From JBLHLB01 sp047618505 (GTDB lineage: Bacteria > Planctomycetota > UBA1135 > GCA-002686595), in NCBI GenBank assembly GCA_047618505.1, contig JBLHLB010000233.1, positions 1-6,606 on the forward strand: a DNA stretch of 6,606 nucleotides, written 5' to 3'. The position numbers and the translations under genes are program-made. The notes under the pieces were generated by a model. The model saw only the letters and a list, made by a program, of their open reading frames with translations, did no database searches and had not been told where the DNA came from. Positions 6,032-6,606 of this stretch are shown here, one piece after another; the first letter of the stretch is position 1; each line of letters begins with the position of its first letter.

Positions 6032-6606
6032 TCAATTGACGAGTTGGTCGATCACGTCGCGGGCGCTGTAGCTGTTAGCACCCTTTGCCGGGAAGCGCGA
6101 GATGGTGGCCACGTCGTTGCCGGAAGTTATCAGCGGCAATTCGTGCTCCCCATGCCGCACCTGCCCAAGCCCTACGTTTGCCAGAAGACCGTTGCAGACG
6201 CACTTCTTGCCCGTGGTGTCCTCCTCTGTCCCGCCCTTCTTGAGGTAGGCCTTCACGGGCTCACCAGCACAGCGCCAACCCAAGCTACCATCGGGGCGTT
6301 CAAAGGCCTGGCGTAGGTAGCCCAAGTCGCAGGTCCGTGAACGGGCGTCTGCCAGCTCCCAATCCGACTGTGTCCCTTCGAGTTCCAGGACCTTGAAGGG
6401 AAAGCCCGTGGGCGAAGCATTGGGATCAGTAAATACCGAAATCGTGCCCGCACGACTCATGGCCAGCACGCGCTTTTTGATGTCATCGGCGAGACCGGAC
6501 TCCTCGCAATAGGCGAAGGCAGTGCCGACCTGTACACCAGCTGCCCCAAGTTCGAGAGCTTCCCGCAGGCGCTCGGCGGAACCGTAGGATCCCGCTAACC
6601 AAAAGG
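6032..6606 (-). CDS. Nitronate monooxygenase family flavoprotein, C-terminal part
   Basis: The 3' 190 codons of a gene that begins beyond the right edge; the frame is open to 6606. The visible start reads LAGSYGSAERLREAL and then ELGAAGVQVGTAFAYCEESG, the FMN phosphate-binding part of the TIM-barrel nitronate monooxygenase / 2-nitropropane dioxygenase family. The C-terminal stretch, with FTDPNASPTGFPFKVLELEG, CDLGYLR, then KKGGTEED and KKCVCNGLLANVGLGQVR, matches a bacterial subgroup usually annotated this way. Known members oxidise alkyl nitronates with O2 and FMN, releasing nitrite and a carbonyl compound; substrates of this subgroup are mostly unproven, and related TIM-barrel proteins include enoyl-ACP reductase FabK. 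Catalytic residues nearer the N-terminus are outside the window. The GTG at 6469 is internal, since homology continues upstream of it. It converges with the moaA remnant, leaving 48 bp between stops. Confidence 0.85.
   Translation of the reverse strand, partial: FWLAGSYGSAERLREALELGAAGVQVGTAFAYCEESGLADDIKKRVLAMSRAGTISVFTDPNASPTGFPFKVLELEGTQSDWELADARSRTCDLGYLRQAFERPDGSLGWRCAGEPVKAYLKKGGTEEDTTGKKCVCNGLLANVGLGQVRHGEHELPLITSGNDVATISRFPAKGANSYSARDVIDQLVN

Noticed and set aside
1..6606. CRISPR array, tRNA, rRNA, insertion sequence or integrase
   Set aside because: No spaced direct repeats of CRISPR size, no tRNA-like fold noticed, and no transposase or integrase coding sequence.

Overview
The window (6606 bp, moderately high GC) looks like an accessory respiratory / nitrogen-oxide region of a Gram-negative-type bacterium with anaerobic or facultative metabolism. 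The grounds are a four-cluster ferredoxin, a membrane NorC/NorB-like cytochrome pair, a NarK-type nitrate/nitrite transporter, a remnant of the molybdopterin gene moaA and a nitronate monooxygenase-type flavoprotein. No feature fixes the phylum, and I do not assign one.

Layout. The left edge holds the 3' part of a four-[4Fe-4S] ferredoxin gene on + (to 569), whose stop codon lies inside a long near-perfect inverted repeat (543-612). A non-coding convergent spacer follows, with a small perfect hairpin and a G-rich 13-bp tandem repeat. On the minus strand a two-gene operon, transcribed norC-like (2254-3006) then norB-like (881-2257), shows a 4-bp ATGA overlap. The spacer 3007-3359 is a divergent promoter region with two operator-like dyads. 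On + comes a NarK-type MFS transporter fused to a C-terminal DoxX-like membrane domain (3360-5186), then a GC-rich hairpin, then a 5'-truncated and frameshifted moaA remnant (5241-5983). Convergent to it on minus is the 3' end of a nitronate monooxygenase family gene that runs off the right edge (6032-6606).

How the parts may work together (inference). The divergent norC/norB-like and narK-doxX units could share regulation and handle nitrogen oxides: NarK moves nitrate/nitrite, the diheme cytochrome feeds electrons to the membrane subunit, and the nitronate monooxygenase could be a further nitrite source. The main caution is the NorB-like protein. It keeps the His pair and the high-spin heme His of NorB, but by an ungapped match the third FeB His is Cys, the catalytic Glu is Val and one low-spin heme ligand is Met. 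It should not be called a nitric oxide reductase without experiment. The moaA remnant lacks the radical-SAM cysteine motif, so molybdopterin synthesis must depend on another copy if it occurs.
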